Shown here: piece after piece, positions 8,656 through 17,100 of the stretch
Position numbering within the stretch: position 1 is the stretch's first letter
Layout of the letters: each line of letters begins with the position of its first letter
Notes under the pieces: generated by a model
Databases searched by the model: none
The model's input: the letters and a program-made list of their open reading frames with translations, nothing else
Told to the model about the DNA's origin: nothing
Origin: Caulobacter sp. BK020
GTDB taxonomy: Bacteria > Pseudomonadota > Alphaproteobacteria > Caulobacterales > Caulobacteraceae
Direction of reading: 5' to 3'
Assembly: GCF_004342605.1 (NCBI RefSeq)
Contig: NZ_SLZL01000001.1
Location: forward strand, 310,001-374,000
DNA length: 64,000 bases
Translations under genes and position numbers: made by a program

Positions 8656-8719
8656 GTCCGTTCGCACGGGGAGGGCCTGAAGCCTTGCGCGACGCAGCGG
8701 CAGGGGCGATCTAGGGAAC

Positions 8720-9439
8720 ATGAACCTCTTCCGCCCGCAGCGCTACGCCGATGGGGACCGGCTGGACGTGCGCGGCTGCGCGGTGCGGCTGAAGGTCGAC
8801 GGACGGGCGCGGCGGATCTCGCTGCGGGTCGACCGGGCCAGGTCCGAGGTCGTGGCGCTGGCGCCGACCCCGCGCCGGCTGGCGGAGGCCGTGGCCTTCG
8901 CCCACGAGAAGGCCGACTGGATCGCCGGCCAGCTGGCCGCCCTGCCGACCCGCCAGGTCATCGCGCCCGGCGGCGTCCTGCGCCTGCTGGGCCGGCCCTA
9001 TCGGCTGGAGGTAGGCCCCGGCCGGCCGAAAATGACCGACGACGCCCTGATCGCCCCCGATGACAGCACCTGGTCCCTGAAGATCCTGCGCCTGGCCAAG
9101 CGCGAGGCGCTGGTCCGCCTGACCGAGCGCACCGCCCACCACGCCGCCGCCCTGGGCCGTCCCATGCCGTCGGTGGCCATCGCCGACCCCAAGGCCCGCT
9201 GGGGCTCGTGCCGCCCGGCCCGCCCCGGCCATCCGGCCGCCATCCGCTACAGCTGGCGCCTGGTCCTGGCTCCGTTCGCGGTGGCCGACTATGTCGTCGC
9301 CCACGAATGCGCCCATCTGATCGAGGCCAACCACGGGCCCAGGTTCTGGGCCCTCTGCGAGCAACTGGCCGGCGATCCCGCCCCCCACCGCCGCTGGCTG
9401 CGGGCCCACGCCGCGGAACTGCACGCGATCTCGGCGTAG
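8720..9439 (+). CDS. YgjP/SprT-like M48-family metalloprotease
   Basis: A 239-residue protein of the YgjP (DUF45) family. The zinc-binding motif is HECAHLIEANHGPRFW, that is HExxH with the third ligand a few residues later. Upstream, KARWGSCRP and the ISLRVDRARSEVVALAPTP strand pattern are typical of the family. There is no signal peptide. The E. coli homologue has no settled function; zinc-dependent proteolysis is inferred from the motif. The ATG at 8720 follows a weak purine tract (AGGGAAC). A hairpin that begins at the stop codon marks the start of the long repeat module. Confidence 0.88.
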   Translation: MNLFRPQRYADGDRLDVRGCAVRLKVDGRARRISLRVDRARSEVVALAPTPRRLAEAVAFAHEKADWIAGQLAALPTRQVIAPGGVLRLLGRPYRLEVGPGRPKMTDDALIAPDDSTWSLKILRLAKREALVRLTERTAHHAAALGRPMPSVAIADPKARWGSCRPARPGHPAAIRYSWRLVLAPFAVADYVVAHECAHLIEANHGPRFWALCEQLAGDPAPHRRWLRAHAAELHAISA

Positions 9440-9459
9440 GGTGCGCGTCCCCGGGTCGC

Positions 9460-9525
9460 GGGGACGCGCACTCACGGCAGGGCGCCGGTTGGTTTGCAGA
9501 GCACCCCGCGTGAGTGCGTGTCCCC
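9460..9525. repeat. REPIN-like doublet 1 of copy A
   Basis: The 16-mer GGGGACGCGCACTCAC (9460-9475) is followed by its inverted form GTGAGTGCGTGTCCCC (9510-9525), 34 bases apart, giving a 66-bp hairpin-forming unit. A partial extra arm, GGGTGCGCGTCCCC, is at 9439-9452. This is the arrangement of REPIN elements, which are mobilised by RAYT transposases; no such transposase gene is in the window. Confidence 0.65.
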
Positions 9526-9594
9526 TCCTTGATCCGCCGAGTCCGGACCTAAAGCCCTCTTCAAGACGAACGATCCAGCGCCGTGGGCGACGTG

Positions 9595-9661
9595 GGGGAC
9601 ACGCACTCACCCCGATCGCTAGGGATCATCGGCTTCGGCCTTGCCGTGAGTGCGCGTCCCC
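9595..9661. repeat. REPIN-like doublet 2 of copy A
   Basis: GGGGACACGCACTCAC (9595-9610) and GTGAGTGCGCGTCCCC (9646-9661) are inverted copies of the same 16-mer, 35 bases apart. The spacer contains ATCATCGGCTTCGGCCTTGC, which is identical in the second module copy. Confidence 0.65.
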
Positions 9662-10071
9662 GGCGCTTATCCTCGGGCCATGCGGGATGAACCCCAGTCA
9701 AATCAACACCCTGAACTTTCTCGACCCCAATCGATCCTCACCCTTCCGAACCACCCTTATCCTGGTCTCACCTCGTCGCGGGGAAAGGGCGCATGGCCAG
9801 CGACCGATGCGGCGGCGGGGGGCGATCGAGCGGGGCTCGTCGGAAGCGCGTGAGTTTGCAGCCGAAGAGCTGAAACAGAGGGCGAGGGACGTAAGCTCGC
9901 CCATCGGGGTCTTCATGCTGGGAAGGTCCCGCCCGTCGTGGGGTTCGCTCCGGTCCTCTTAAAACGGCTCACTCCCGCCTCTGACACATGCGGTGCACAG
10001 ATCCAGAGGAACCACCGGGTGGGGTGAAGGGCGGAAAAGGCCCGCGCGCCCCGGCCTTGCGGATAACGGTC

Positions 10072-10142
10072 GCGCGGAGCGTCTGACTTCGTCGAAACGG
10101 TATTTATCAAAAGAACTCCGGACGTCGTCCGGCGCTCCGCGA
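10072..10142. repeat. nested stem structure within copy A
   Basis: CGCGGAGCG near 10074 can pair with CGCTCCGCG near 10133, enclosing a TTCG-T-CGAA hairpin and a CCGGAC-GTC-GTCCGG hairpin. The equivalent in copy B keeps all three helices, extends the outer one (CGCGGAGCGC with GCGCTCCGCG) and changes the loop sequences. Preserved helices with variable loops suggest a selected RNA or single-stranded DNA fold. Confidence 0.5.
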
Positions 10143-10199
10143 CCCTTTCCATCCACTCAGCGGTTTTCCGCGTGAGAGCGAGAAGCCGTGCCCGCCATC

Positions 10200-10326
10200 A
10201 CTTGCCCCCACCTGACCGCTTCGCGGTCTGTCCGCCCCCACAGGGGGCGGAGCCGCACGGCGCCGGCGACAGCGCTCTTCCCCCTCTGGGGGAAGACGAC
10301 CGCGAAGCGGTCCGTAGGGGGCAAGT
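10200..10326. terminator. three-hairpin convergent-gene element, copy 1
   Basis: Terminal 10-bp inverted repeats ACTTGCCCCC and GGGGGCAAGT bound a 127-bp element. Inside are the hairpins GACCGC-TTC-GCGGTC, CCGCCCCCACAGGGGGCGG and CTTCCCCCTCTGGGGGAAG, then GACCGC-GAA-GCGGTC. It lies between the convergent ygjP and penicillin-binding protein genes and probably acts as a bidirectional terminator, though it lacks U-tracts. Confidence 0.6.
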
Positions 10327-10331
10327 GGATG

Positions 10332-12296
10332 TCAGTAAGGCAACTGTTCCGGCGCCGGGGTTCCGGCCGGCGGGGTTTCGGCGGCAGGGCCTTCGGGGGC
10401 GGCGGCGGGGTTCAGGATGTCGCCGATCGGGTCTTCCCCGGCCGGGCCCGGCGGCTCGATCACCCCGCCGGGGATCGGGGTGGCCTTCAGGCGAGGCAGG
10501 GTCGCGGCCATGAAATTATGCCAGATCTCGGCCGGGGCGCCGCCGCCGGTCACCCGCTTCATCGAGGTGTTGTCGTCCTTGCCGGTCCACACCGCGGTGA
10601 CGAAGCCGCCCGTGTAGCCGACGAACCAGGCGTCGCGGTAGTCGCTGGTGGTGCCGGTCTTGCCGGCGATGTCGTAGCCTTCGACCTTGGCCCGCGTGCC
10701 CGTGCCGCCGGCCACGACCTGGCGCATCATCTGGTTCATGTACTGCAGCGAGGGCGAGGCGATCACCTGGGCGCGCTGGCCCTTGTCGACGCCGTGGTCG
10801 TACAGGACCTTGCCGCTGGTGGTGCGGATCCGCTCGATGCCGTAGCCCTTGGCCAGGAAGCCGCCGTTCGAGAACGGAGCGTAGGCCTGGGCCATCTCCA
10901 TCGGCGAGACCTCGACCGCGCCCAGGGCCATCGACGGGTCCAGCTGGATCTTGCTGGTGATGCCCAGCCTGCGGGCGGTGGCGGCGACGTTGCTGGTGCC
11001 GACCTCGCTGGCCAGGCGCGCGGCGACCGTGTTGATCGACTGGGCCAGGGCCGTCTGCAGGGTCATCGGACCCAGATACTTGTTGGTGTAGTTCTTGGGC
11101 TCCCAGTTGCCGATCTTCACCGGCTCGTCGACCACCATGACATTGGGATTGCGGCCCTGGTCCATGGCGGTCAGGTAGACGAACGGCTTGAAGGCCGAGC
11201 CGGCCTGGCGGCGGGCGCTGGTGGCGCGGTCGAACTGGCTGTCGCTGTAGTCGGCCCCGCCGACATAGGCGCGGACGCGGCCCTCGCCGTCGATCGCCAC
11301 CAGGGCCGCCTGCTGCACGCCCTGGCCCTTGTGGCCCTCGACCCCGGTCTGCACCGAGCGCTCGGCGGCGACCTGGATCGGCAGGTCCAGGGTGGTCTCC
11401 ACCACCAGGTCCTCGGTCGGCTCGCCGACCAGCGAGCGCACCTGGGCGTCGACATAGTCGGTGAAGTACTGGGCGCGCTGGTTGGCCAGGGTGGCCGAGA
11501 CACGGACCGGCTCGGCGAAGGCCTGGTCGCGCTGTTCGGGGGTGATGGCCTTCATCCGCACCATCTCGTCCAGCACGATGGTGGCGCGGCGGGCGGCGCG
11601 GTCGCTGGCCGAGACCGGCGAATAGCGGGCTGGAGCCTTCATCAGTCCGGCCAGCAGGGCGGCCTCGCCGACGGTCAGCTGCGAGGCGGGCTTGTTGAAA
11701 TAGCGCTGCGAGGCGGCCTCGATGCCATAGGCCCCGGCCCCGAAATAGACCCGGTTCATGTACAGGGCCAGGATCTGCTTCTTGCTGAACTTCAGCTCAA
11801 GCCAGACGGCCAGGATCAGTTCCTGGGCCTTGCGGCGATAGTTCTGGGCCGGGCTGAGGAACAGGTTCTTGGCCAGCTGCTGGGTAATGGTCGAGCCGCC
11901 GCGCTGGGGGCCGCCCTCGTGGCTCAGGTTCCAGACCAGCGAGCGGGCGATGCCCCAGGGGTTGAAGCCGATGTGGTGGTAGAACTGGCGGTCCTCGATG
12001 GCGACGAAGGCGGCCGGCACATAGTCGGGCAGGGCGTCCAGGTCGACGGGCGGCGCGTACTGGCTGCCGCGCACGGCCAGCAGGGCGCCCGAGCGGTCCA
12101 GATAGTTGATCGAGGGCTGGCGCTTGACGTCGTACAGCTTGGAGGTGTCGGGCAGGTCGCTGGCGAACACGGCGAAGAAGGCGACGATGAAGATCAGGCC
12201 CCAGACGCCCAGCACGACGGTCCAATAGAGCAGCGCCTGCAAGGGCGTGCGTTGCGGCTTCGCCGGCTTGTTCCCGCCGAAGGTACCGTTGGCCAT
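10332..12296 (-). CDS. class A penicillin-binding protein (bifunctional)
   Basis: A 654-residue peptidoglycan synthase with glycosyltransferase and transpeptidase domains. One transmembrane helix (about residues 22-45) anchors it in the inner membrane. The GT51 domain shows EDRQFYHHIGFNPWG and GGSTITQQLAKNLFL, the latter carrying the conserved QQLAKN. The transpeptidase has the serine motif in GSAFKPFVYL (SxxK), SINTVAARL (SxN) and AGKTGTTSDYRDAWF (KTG). It is shorter than PBP1a of E. coli (about 850), mainly lacking the large inserted domain, and ends in a Pro/Ala-rich tail. Start at 12296 is chosen because the preceding 28 codons do not resemble a PBP N-terminus. Caulobacter has several class A PBPs; I cannot assign which. 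Confidence 0.93.
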   Translation of the reverse strand: MANGTFGGNKPAKPQRTPLQALLYWTVVLGVWGLIFIVAFFAVFASDLPDTSKLYDVKRQPSINYLDRSGALLAVRGSQYAPPVDLDALPDYVPAAFVAIEDRQFYHHIGFNPWGIARSLVWNLSHEGGPQRGGSTITQQLAKNLFLSPAQNYRRKAQELILAVWLELKFSKKQILALYMNRVYFGAGAYGIEAASQRYFNKPASQLTVGEAALLAGLMKAPARYSPVSASDRAARRATIVLDEMVRMKAITPEQRDQAFAEPVRVSATLANQRAQYFTDYVDAQVRSLVGEPTEDLVVETTLDLPIQVAAERSVQTGVEGHKGQGVQQAALVAIDGEGRVRAYVGGADYSDSQFDRATSARRQAGSAFKPFVYLTAMDQGRNPNVMVVDEPVKIGNWEPKNYTNKYLGPMTLQTALAQSINTVAARLASEVGTSNVAATARRLGITSKIQLDPSMALGAVEVSPMEMAQAYAPFSNGGFLAKGYGIERIRTTSGKVLYDHGVDKGQRAQVIASPSLQYMNQMMRQVVAGGTGTRAKVEGYDIAGKTGTTSDYRDAWFVGYTGGFVTAVWTGKDDNTSMKRVTGGGAPAEIWHNFMAATLPRLKATPIPGGVIEPPGPAGEDPIGDILNPAAAPEGPAAETPPAGTPAPEQLPY

Positions 12297-12596
12297 GTCG
12301 TCCTTAATCCCGCAAACACGCGGTCGCCCCGGGGCCCGCGCCGCATTCCGTTTAGCCGATGCCCACAGAAGGCGCGACAAGATTGACGAGAGATGAACAC
12401 ATCTTCACCCGCCTCGCGCACCCCCTTGCACCCTGGGCGTGTTCATGGTTCGTTTCGGCTTCCGGTCGCGACGCGCAGATGCTGGCGATCTTCCGTGCAG
12501 GACCGTTGAAGCCGATGTCCGCTTTCAAGCCGATTTTGGCGGCCGGATCATGGCGCCGCGCTTGGCCTGGCCTCCGCGCGCTGTCAAAAGACGCCC
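12297..12596. other. divergent intergenic region between pbp and recQ
   Basis: About 300 bases containing both promoters. An imperfectly placed inverted repeat, ATGAACAC near 12393 and GTGTTCAT near 12438, lies near the middle. No LexA box (GTTC-N7-GTTC) was found, so recQ does not look SOS-controlled. No convincing small gene was seen. Confidence 0.5.
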
Positions 12597-14471
12597 GTGT
12601 ACGACCATCCTGATTCCGCATACGGGTCCCCTGCGCGGGGACCGGCCGTCTCGCTCGACGCGGCGCGCGAGGTGCTGCGCCGCACGTTCGGCCATTCGGA
12701 CTTCCGGGGTCTGCAGGCCGGGGTGATCAGCGAGTTGCTGGCCGGGCGCAGCGCCCTGGCCGTGCTGCCCACCGGCGGCGGCAAGAGCCTGTGCTACCAG
12801 ATCCCCGCCCTGGTCCGTCCGGGCCTGGGCCTGGTGGTCTCTCCCCTGATCGCCCTGATGGCCGACCAGGTGGCCGGCCTGCAGCAGGCGGGGGTGGCGG
12901 CCGAGCGGCTGGACAGCAACACCCTGCCGGGCGAGCGGGCCGAGATCTGGCGGCGCATCGACGCCGGGGTTCTGGACCTGCTGTACCTGTCGCCCGAGGG
13001 CCTGATGCAGCCGTCGATGCTGGAGCGGCTGTCGCGCCTGCCCCTGTCGCTGGTGGCGGTCGACGAGGCCCACTGCGTCAGCCAGTGGGGTCACGACTTC
13101 CGGCCCGAATACCGCATGCTGGGCCGGCTGGCCGAGGTGTTCCCCCACGCCCCGCGCCTGGCCGTCACCGCCACCGCCGACGCCCGCACCCGCGACGACA
13201 TCCGCGCCGAACTGCGCCTGCAGGGGGCGGCCGAGTTCGTCGACAGTTTCGCCCGCCACGAGCTGGCCCTGAACGCCGAGCGCAAGAAGGGCAAGGGCCA
13301 CGACCGGGTGATCGAGCTGGTCACCGAGCGCCCCAACCGCGCCGGCGTGGTCTATGCCGGCAGCCGCGACTCCACCGAGAAGCTGGCCGAGAAGCTGATC
13401 GCCGAGGGGATCCCCGCCCTGGCCTACCATGCCGGCCTCGACAAGGCCGTGCGGGCCCGGCGGCTGGAGGAGTTCCTGGAGGCCGACGCGGCGGTGATGG
13501 TGGCGACCATCGCCTTCGGCATGGGGGTCGACAAGCCCGACGTCCGCTTCGTGATCCACGCCGACCCGCCGGCCGCCATCGAGTCCTATTGGCAGGAGAT
13601 CGGCCGGGCCGGCCGCGACCGCCAGCCGGCCGAGGGCGTCACCCTCTACAGCTCGGCCGACCTGGCCTGGGCCGTGCGCCGGATCGAGGCCCAGAGCGCG
13701 CCTGACGAGGTCAAGGCCGTGCAGCTGCGCAAGCTGCGCCAGTTCTACGCCATGCTGGAAGGCGTCACCTGCCGCGCCGCCGCCGTCCGTCGCTATTTCG
13801 GCGAGGAGGGCGTCGAGCGCTGCGGGGTCTGCGACATCTGCGTCTCGCCGCCGACCGGCGTCGACGCCACCCAGGCGGCCCAGAAGGCGCTGTCGGCCGC
13901 CCACCGCATGGGCGGTCGGTTCGGGCGCGGCCGCCTGGTCGACCACCTGCTGGGCAAGACCAAGGACGTCACCCCGGCCGAGGCCCAGATGTCGACCTTC
14001 GGCATCGGCAGGGAGTTCAGCCCCCAGGGCTGGCGCGACCTGATCGACACCCTGGTGTTCGAGGGCCTGCTGCGCGAGGACCCCAATGACGGCCGCCCGC
14101 TGATCGGCCTGGGCGACGGCGAGGGCGTGCGCCAGGTCTATCGCGGCGAGCGGCTGGTCTCGCTGCGCCAGCAGCCGGCGACGGCCGACAGCCCCGGGCG
14201 TTCAGGGGCCGGCAAGACCGCCCGCAAGCGCCAGGCCCTGACCGTGCCGCTGGAGGACCAGGCCCTGTTCGAGGCCCTGCGCAGCTGGCGGCGCGAGGAG
14301 GCGGCGCTGCAGCACGTGCCGCCCTATGTCATCTTCCACGACGCCACCCTGGCCGAGATCGCCGCCGCCCGTCCCGGCACGCTCGCCGCCCTGGCCAAGG
14401 CCGGCGGCGTCGGCCAGGGCAAGCTGGACCGCTATGGCGAGGCGGTGCTGAAGGTGGTCCGCGACAACTAA
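12597..14471 (+). CDS. recQ: ATP-dependent DNA helicase RecQ
   Basis: A 624-residue superfamily 2 helicase (3'-5') that unwinds DNA in recombination repair and fork restart. Helicase motifs are LPTGGGKSLCYQIPAL (I), VDEAHCVSQWGHDFRPEY (II plus the aromatic-rich loop), FGMGVDKPDVRFVIH (V) and EIGRAGRDRQPA (VI). The RecQ zinc-binding domain is visible as RRYFGEEGVERCGVCDIC, and an HRDC domain closes the protein (from about residue 545). A GTG start is used at 12597; the ribosome site is weak and a start a few codons downstream is possible. Confidence 0.95.
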   Translation: MYDHPDSAYGSPARGPAVSLDAAREVLRRTFGHSDFRGLQAGVISELLAGRSALAVLPTGGGKSLCYQIPALVRPGLGLVVSPLIALMADQVAGLQQAGVAAERLDSNTLPGERAEIWRRIDAGVLDLLYLSPEGLMQPSMLERLSRLPLSLVAVDEAHCVSQWGHDFRPEYRMLGRLAEVFPHAPRLAVTATADARTRDDIRAELRLQGAAEFVDSFARHELALNAERKKGKGHDRVIELVTERPNRAGVVYAGSRDSTEKLAEKLIAEGIPALAYHAGLDKAVRARRLEEFLEADAAVMVATIAFGMGVDKPDVRFVIHADPPAAIESYWQEIGRAGRDRQPAEGVTLYSSADLAWAVRRIEAQSAPDEVKAVQLRKLRQFYAMLEGVTCRAAAVRRYFGEEGVERCGVCDICVSPPTGVDATQAAQKALSAAHRMGGRFGRGRLVDHLLGKTKDVTPAEAQMSTFGIGREFSPQGWRDLIDTLVFEGLLREDPNDGRPLIGLGDGEGVRQVYRGERLVSLRQQPATADSPGRSGAGKTARKRQALTVPLEDQALFEALRSWRREEAALQHVPPYVIFHDATLAEIAAARPGTLAALAKAGGVGQGKLDRYGEAVLKVVRDN

Positions 14472-14546
14472 GTTGGCGCTGGACAGGGAAACGTTTCACG
14501 GCGCGATGTGTTAGGCTGGTTGGCGCCTCATTCCACGGGATTTCGC

Positions 14547-14843
14547 ATGACCGACTTCACGATCAAGACCCCGGCCCCCAAGGCCTCCGCCAAGACGAAA
14601 GCCCAGGCCGGCGTCAAGCGCGCCAAGGCCGCCGTCGAGAAGGCGGTCGAGACCGTGGCCGAAAAGACCGAGGTGGCCCGAACCTACGCCGCCGAGAAGG
14701 CCGATGTCGGCAAGGCCTGGACGGCCGAAAAGGCCAAGGTCGCCCACCAGCAGGCCGAGGAGCATCCCGTCGCCCTGGCGGTCGGGACCTTCGTGGCCGG
14801 CCTGGTGTTCGGCTTCCTGCTGGCCCGCAACTTCGACCGCTAG
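14547..14843 (+). CDS. Lys/Ala-rich tail-anchored protein (ElaB/YqjD/DUF883-like)
   Basis: A 98-residue protein. Residues 8-75 form a long amphipathic, Lys/Ala/Glu-rich helix, and residues 78-96 (PVALAVGTFVAGLVFGFLLA) are a C-terminal membrane anchor ending in RNFDR. This layout is that of the ElaB/YqjD group, inner-membrane proteins of E. coli reported to bind ribosomes in stationary phase. The similarity is structural rather than clear in sequence. Start at 14547 gives the natural N-terminus MTDFTIKTPAPK. It ends 4 bases from the convergent mmcB. Confidence 0.7.
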   Translation: MTDFTIKTPAPKASAKTKAQAGVKRAKAAVEKAVETVAEKTEVARTYAAEKADVGKAWTAEKAKVAHQQAEEHPVALAVGTFVAGLVFGFLLARNFDR

Positions 14844-14847
14844 AGTC

Positions 14848-15306
14848 TCAAAGCGAGAGCCGCTCGGCGGTGACGCCGGCGGCGCGCAGGGCGGCCAGCC
14901 GGGCGAAGGCCAGGGTCAGGGCCTTGCGCCGCGCCGGGGCCAACGGCGCGACCGGCGCCTCGCGCACCACCGCGCCGCCGAAGCCGTCGGCGACGATCAG
15001 CCCTGGCTCGTCGGGCAGGATCCCCTCGGGAAAATCCGGCGACACCGCGAAATAGAAGGCGTCGCAAAACGGCGCGTATTCGGGCCATTTGCGGTCGACC
15101 CGGAAGTCCTCCAGCCCCGACTTCACCTCGACGATCAGCACGTCGCCCTTGGGACCGAGAGCCATCAGGTCGGCGCGGCGGCCGTTGGGCAGGGTCACCT
15201 CGGCCAGGGGCGCATAGCCCAGCGAGACCAGAAACCGCCCGGCCCCGCGGGTGACCAGATCGGTGGTCTCGGGCCGGGAGGGCCGAAGATCGATGACGAC
15301 GTTCAT
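14848..15306 (-). CDS. mmcB: MmcB family SOS-induced DNA repair protein
   Basis: A 152-residue protein of the MmcB family (formerly DUF1052), a putative endonuclease-like protein that contributes to mitomycin C resistance in Caulobacter crescentus and is under LexA control. The PD-(D/E)xK-like core is visible as LPNGRRADLMALGPKGDVLI followed by VEVKSGLEDFRVD, where the Asp and the E-x-K pair are the likely catalytic residues. A LexA box lies 12 bases ahead of the start codon, supporting SOS induction here too. The 3' end abuts the convergent DUF883-like gene. Confidence 0.93.
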   Translation of the reverse strand: MNVVIDLRPSRPETTDLVTRGAGRFLVSLGYAPLAEVTLPNGRRADLMALGPKGDVLIVEVKSGLEDFRVDRKWPEYAPFCDAFYFAVSPDFPEGILPDEPGLIVADGFGGAVVREAPVAPLAPARRKALTLAFARLAALRAAGVTAERLSL

Positions 15307-15332
15307 GCTGGAACCATGTTCCAGCTTTGTTC
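15307..15332. promoter_or_regulatory. LexA (SOS) box of mmcB overlapping a palindrome
   Basis: GTTCCAGCTTTGTTC at 15318-15332 is an exact match to the alphaproteobacterial LexA box GTTC-N7-GTTC, 12 bases from the mmcB start. Its left half also forms part of a perfect 8-bp inverted repeat, GCTGGAAC-CAT-GTTCCAGC (15307-15325). Confidence 0.85.
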
Positions 15333-15446
15333 GCGGATCAAGATGAGTTTGATCTGCTCTATCTTTTCGATAGCTCCACTATTCGAACGCCGCATAATTT
15401 GTATAACTCGCTAAGCTAACCTCCGTGGCGAGACGAGGGGGAATCG

Positions 15447-16442
15447 ATGGACGTTGAGCAGCCCTATGTCATCGCGCGGAGTATTCAGGGGTCGGTAGGG
15501 CAAGGCCTGGTCCAGATTGGTGAGCGCGGACGGTGTCGTTTCTGCGGGAACACCGATCTCAAATTCTTCCGGAAAGTCGCTCATACATTCCCGGAAGCCT
15601 TGGGAAATAAATGGATCGTATCGCTTGATGAATGCGATCTCTGCAATGAGGCGTTCTCTGTTTATGAAGATGCACTGGCCAAAGCCGTCGGCTCGGTTCT
15701 GACTATCGGCGGAACTCTCGGGAAGGGCAACAAGGTCCGCCAGACCGGGCGCAGCAGGGGCAACACCGTCATTTCGCATGGCCGAAACGAGAACGGCAAG
15801 CGACGGTTGACCCTTCAGGCTGTCGTAGCTGATTTCAAAGATGCGTTCACATTGGACGCCGCGACTAACCTTCTCCACTGGAAGATGCCTGTTCCAGCAG
15901 CGCCGTTCTCTCCGCTCTTGGCCTATAAGGCGTTGGTCAAGATGGGCTTGAGCCTGGTTCCCACTGAGCGGCTTGGCGAATATTCAGCCCTGCTCGATTG
16001 GGTGCGTCGGCCATTGGCGGCCGCTCCTGAGGACAGCCTTCGCGTTGGCCTCTCCTTTGGGGCGGTAGGCAATAGTCCGCAGTTGGTTGTCGGGACGCTT
16101 CTGCGCAGGATCGCCAACATCCCTGAGGCGCCGGAAACGATCTTCATCTATTGCGCGGGGTCGGTATGCATCCAAATCGATCTAGCGGCCGCGCTGGCTA
16201 CGGCAGAACGCCCGGCGTCGGCTGCGCGATTGAACTTCCAATGGATTAATGAGCTCTGCGGCGCCCCTCAACGGCCAGCGACGATCATCCGCTACGGCGC
16301 TCCGATAGAGCTTGACTGGTCGTCCGCAACTCAGATCCCAACCCCCATTGAGACACTGAAAATTACGTTCAATCCCACAACTTTGATGGGCTCGATAATG
16401 CCCATCCTTCGCACCGGCCAGCCGCCGCGAAAAGAGATCTAG
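15447..16442 (+). CDS. HNH-type (HNH_5-like) CxxC/CxxC protein, possible defence gene
   Basis: A 331-residue protein of unknown function. Near the N-terminus it has CRFCG (C30, C33), then VAHTFPEALGN (H46, N54), then ECDLCN (C63, C66, N67). That spacing is the signature of HNH_5-type zinc nuclease domains, which stand alone or fused in many bacterial genomes and are common in defence islands. The rest (residues 110-331) is a mixed alpha/beta region I do not recognise. GC content and codon use are clearly lower than in neighbouring genes, and the upstream 110 bases are AT-rich with their own promoter. Isolated position and composition suggest horizontal transfer. Nuclease activity is inferred from the motif. 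Confidence 0.65.
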   Translation: MDVEQPYVIARSIQGSVGQGLVQIGERGRCRFCGNTDLKFFRKVAHTFPEALGNKWIVSLDECDLCNEAFSVYEDALAKAVGSVLTIGGTLGKGNKVRQTGRSRGNTVISHGRNENGKRRLTLQAVVADFKDAFTLDAATNLLHWKMPVPAAPFSPLLAYKALVKMGLSLVPTERLGEYSALLDWVRRPLAAAPEDSLRVGLSFGAVGNSPQLVVGTLLRRIANIPEAPETIFIYCAGSVCIQIDLAAALATAERPASAARLNFQWINELCGAPQRPATIIRYGAPIELDWSSATQIPTPIETLKITFNPTTLMGSIMPILRTGQPPRKEI

Positions 16443-16492
16443 CCCCGGGCGATAGGACGACGATGAAGTCTGGAACGCGGCGCATCACGGTC

Positions 16493-17014
16493 TCACCCCG
16501 GCGGCTGCTGCGGATATTCCAGCTTGGCGTAGCCTAGCGACTTCACGCGGGCCAGGGCCGCGGCCTTGGCGGCCGGGTCCATCACCGCCTTGCGCGACAG
16601 CAGCCAGACGAAGTTGCCGCCCGGCGTGGCCATGATCGCCCAGGAATGGTCGTCGGCGCAGTCCAGCACCCAGTATTCCTGCTTCTTCAGCCCGCCCAGG
16701 AAGCTCATGGTGAAGCGGGTGTTCTGGGTGCCCGCGATGATCTTGCCGGTGGTGTCGAACGCCTTGGCCGCCCCGCTGGCCGAGCCCTTGCGGCAGACCT
16801 GGTGGACGGAGAAGCCGTCGGCGCCACGGCCGGTGAACTCGGTGGTCGGGGCCTCGCAGTCGCGCTGGCCGGCGTTGGGCGTGCGGGCGATCTCGTACCA
16901 CTTGCCGGTATAGAAGCTGGCGGCGATCGGCCGGGCCGGCGGCCTGGCGGCGGCGGTCGCCGACATCGGGGCCGCCAGCAGGCTGGCGGCGATCAGGATC
17001 GTAAGTCTGCGCAT
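16493..17014 (-). CDS. lipocalin family protein (Blc-like), periplasmic
   Basis: A 173-residue protein with a cleavable signal peptide (MRRLTILIAASLLAAPMSATA) and a bacterial lipocalin barrel. The hallmark GKWYEIARTPN motif follows, then CEAPTTEFTGR and QEYWVLDCADDHSWAI with its paired cysteines, and the closing strand GGNFVWLLSRKAVM. Bacterial Blc proteins bind lipids or fatty acids; most are outer-membrane lipoproteins, but this one has no lipobox cysteine and should be soluble in the periplasm. A start three codons upstream (17023) is possible. The long upstream extension of this frame overlaps the ferritin-like gene and is not coding. Confidence 0.85.
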   Translation of the reverse strand: MRRLTILIAASLLAAPMSATAAARPPARPIAASFYTGKWYEIARTPNAGQRDCEAPTTEFTGRGADGFSVHQVCRKGSASGAAKAFDTTGKIIAGTQNTRFTMSFLGGLKKQEYWVLDCADDHSWAIMATPGGNFVWLLSRKAVMDPAAKAAALARVKSLGYAKLEYPQQPPG

Positions 17015-17100
17015 GACGCCCATCTTGCCCCAAGGGACGCCAGAAACGCAAAGCGCCTCGCCCAGGTTCCGGCGAGGCGCTGGTGAGAGCTGACGGCCGG

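Larger units (their letters stand above)
9439..10326. repeat. long intergenic repeat module, copy A
   Basis: An 888-bp stretch with no convincing gene, between convergent ygjP and the penicillin-binding protein gene. It matches 43475-44330 in the same orientation and same internal order: two REPIN-like inverted-repeat pairs (9460-9661), a conserved middle block (about 9662-9961), a hairpin-rich block (about 9965-10195) and the 120-bp three-hairpin element (10200-10326). Identity is very high in blocks, such as the region around GGGCGAGGGACGTAAGCTCG at about 9880, and poor in short loops between them. Small open frames here are not conserved between the copies. Confidence 0.85.

Noticed and set aside
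9441..10175. Small open frames within the long repeat module.
   Set aside because: None is conserved in frame between the two copies and none has a convincing ribosome site.
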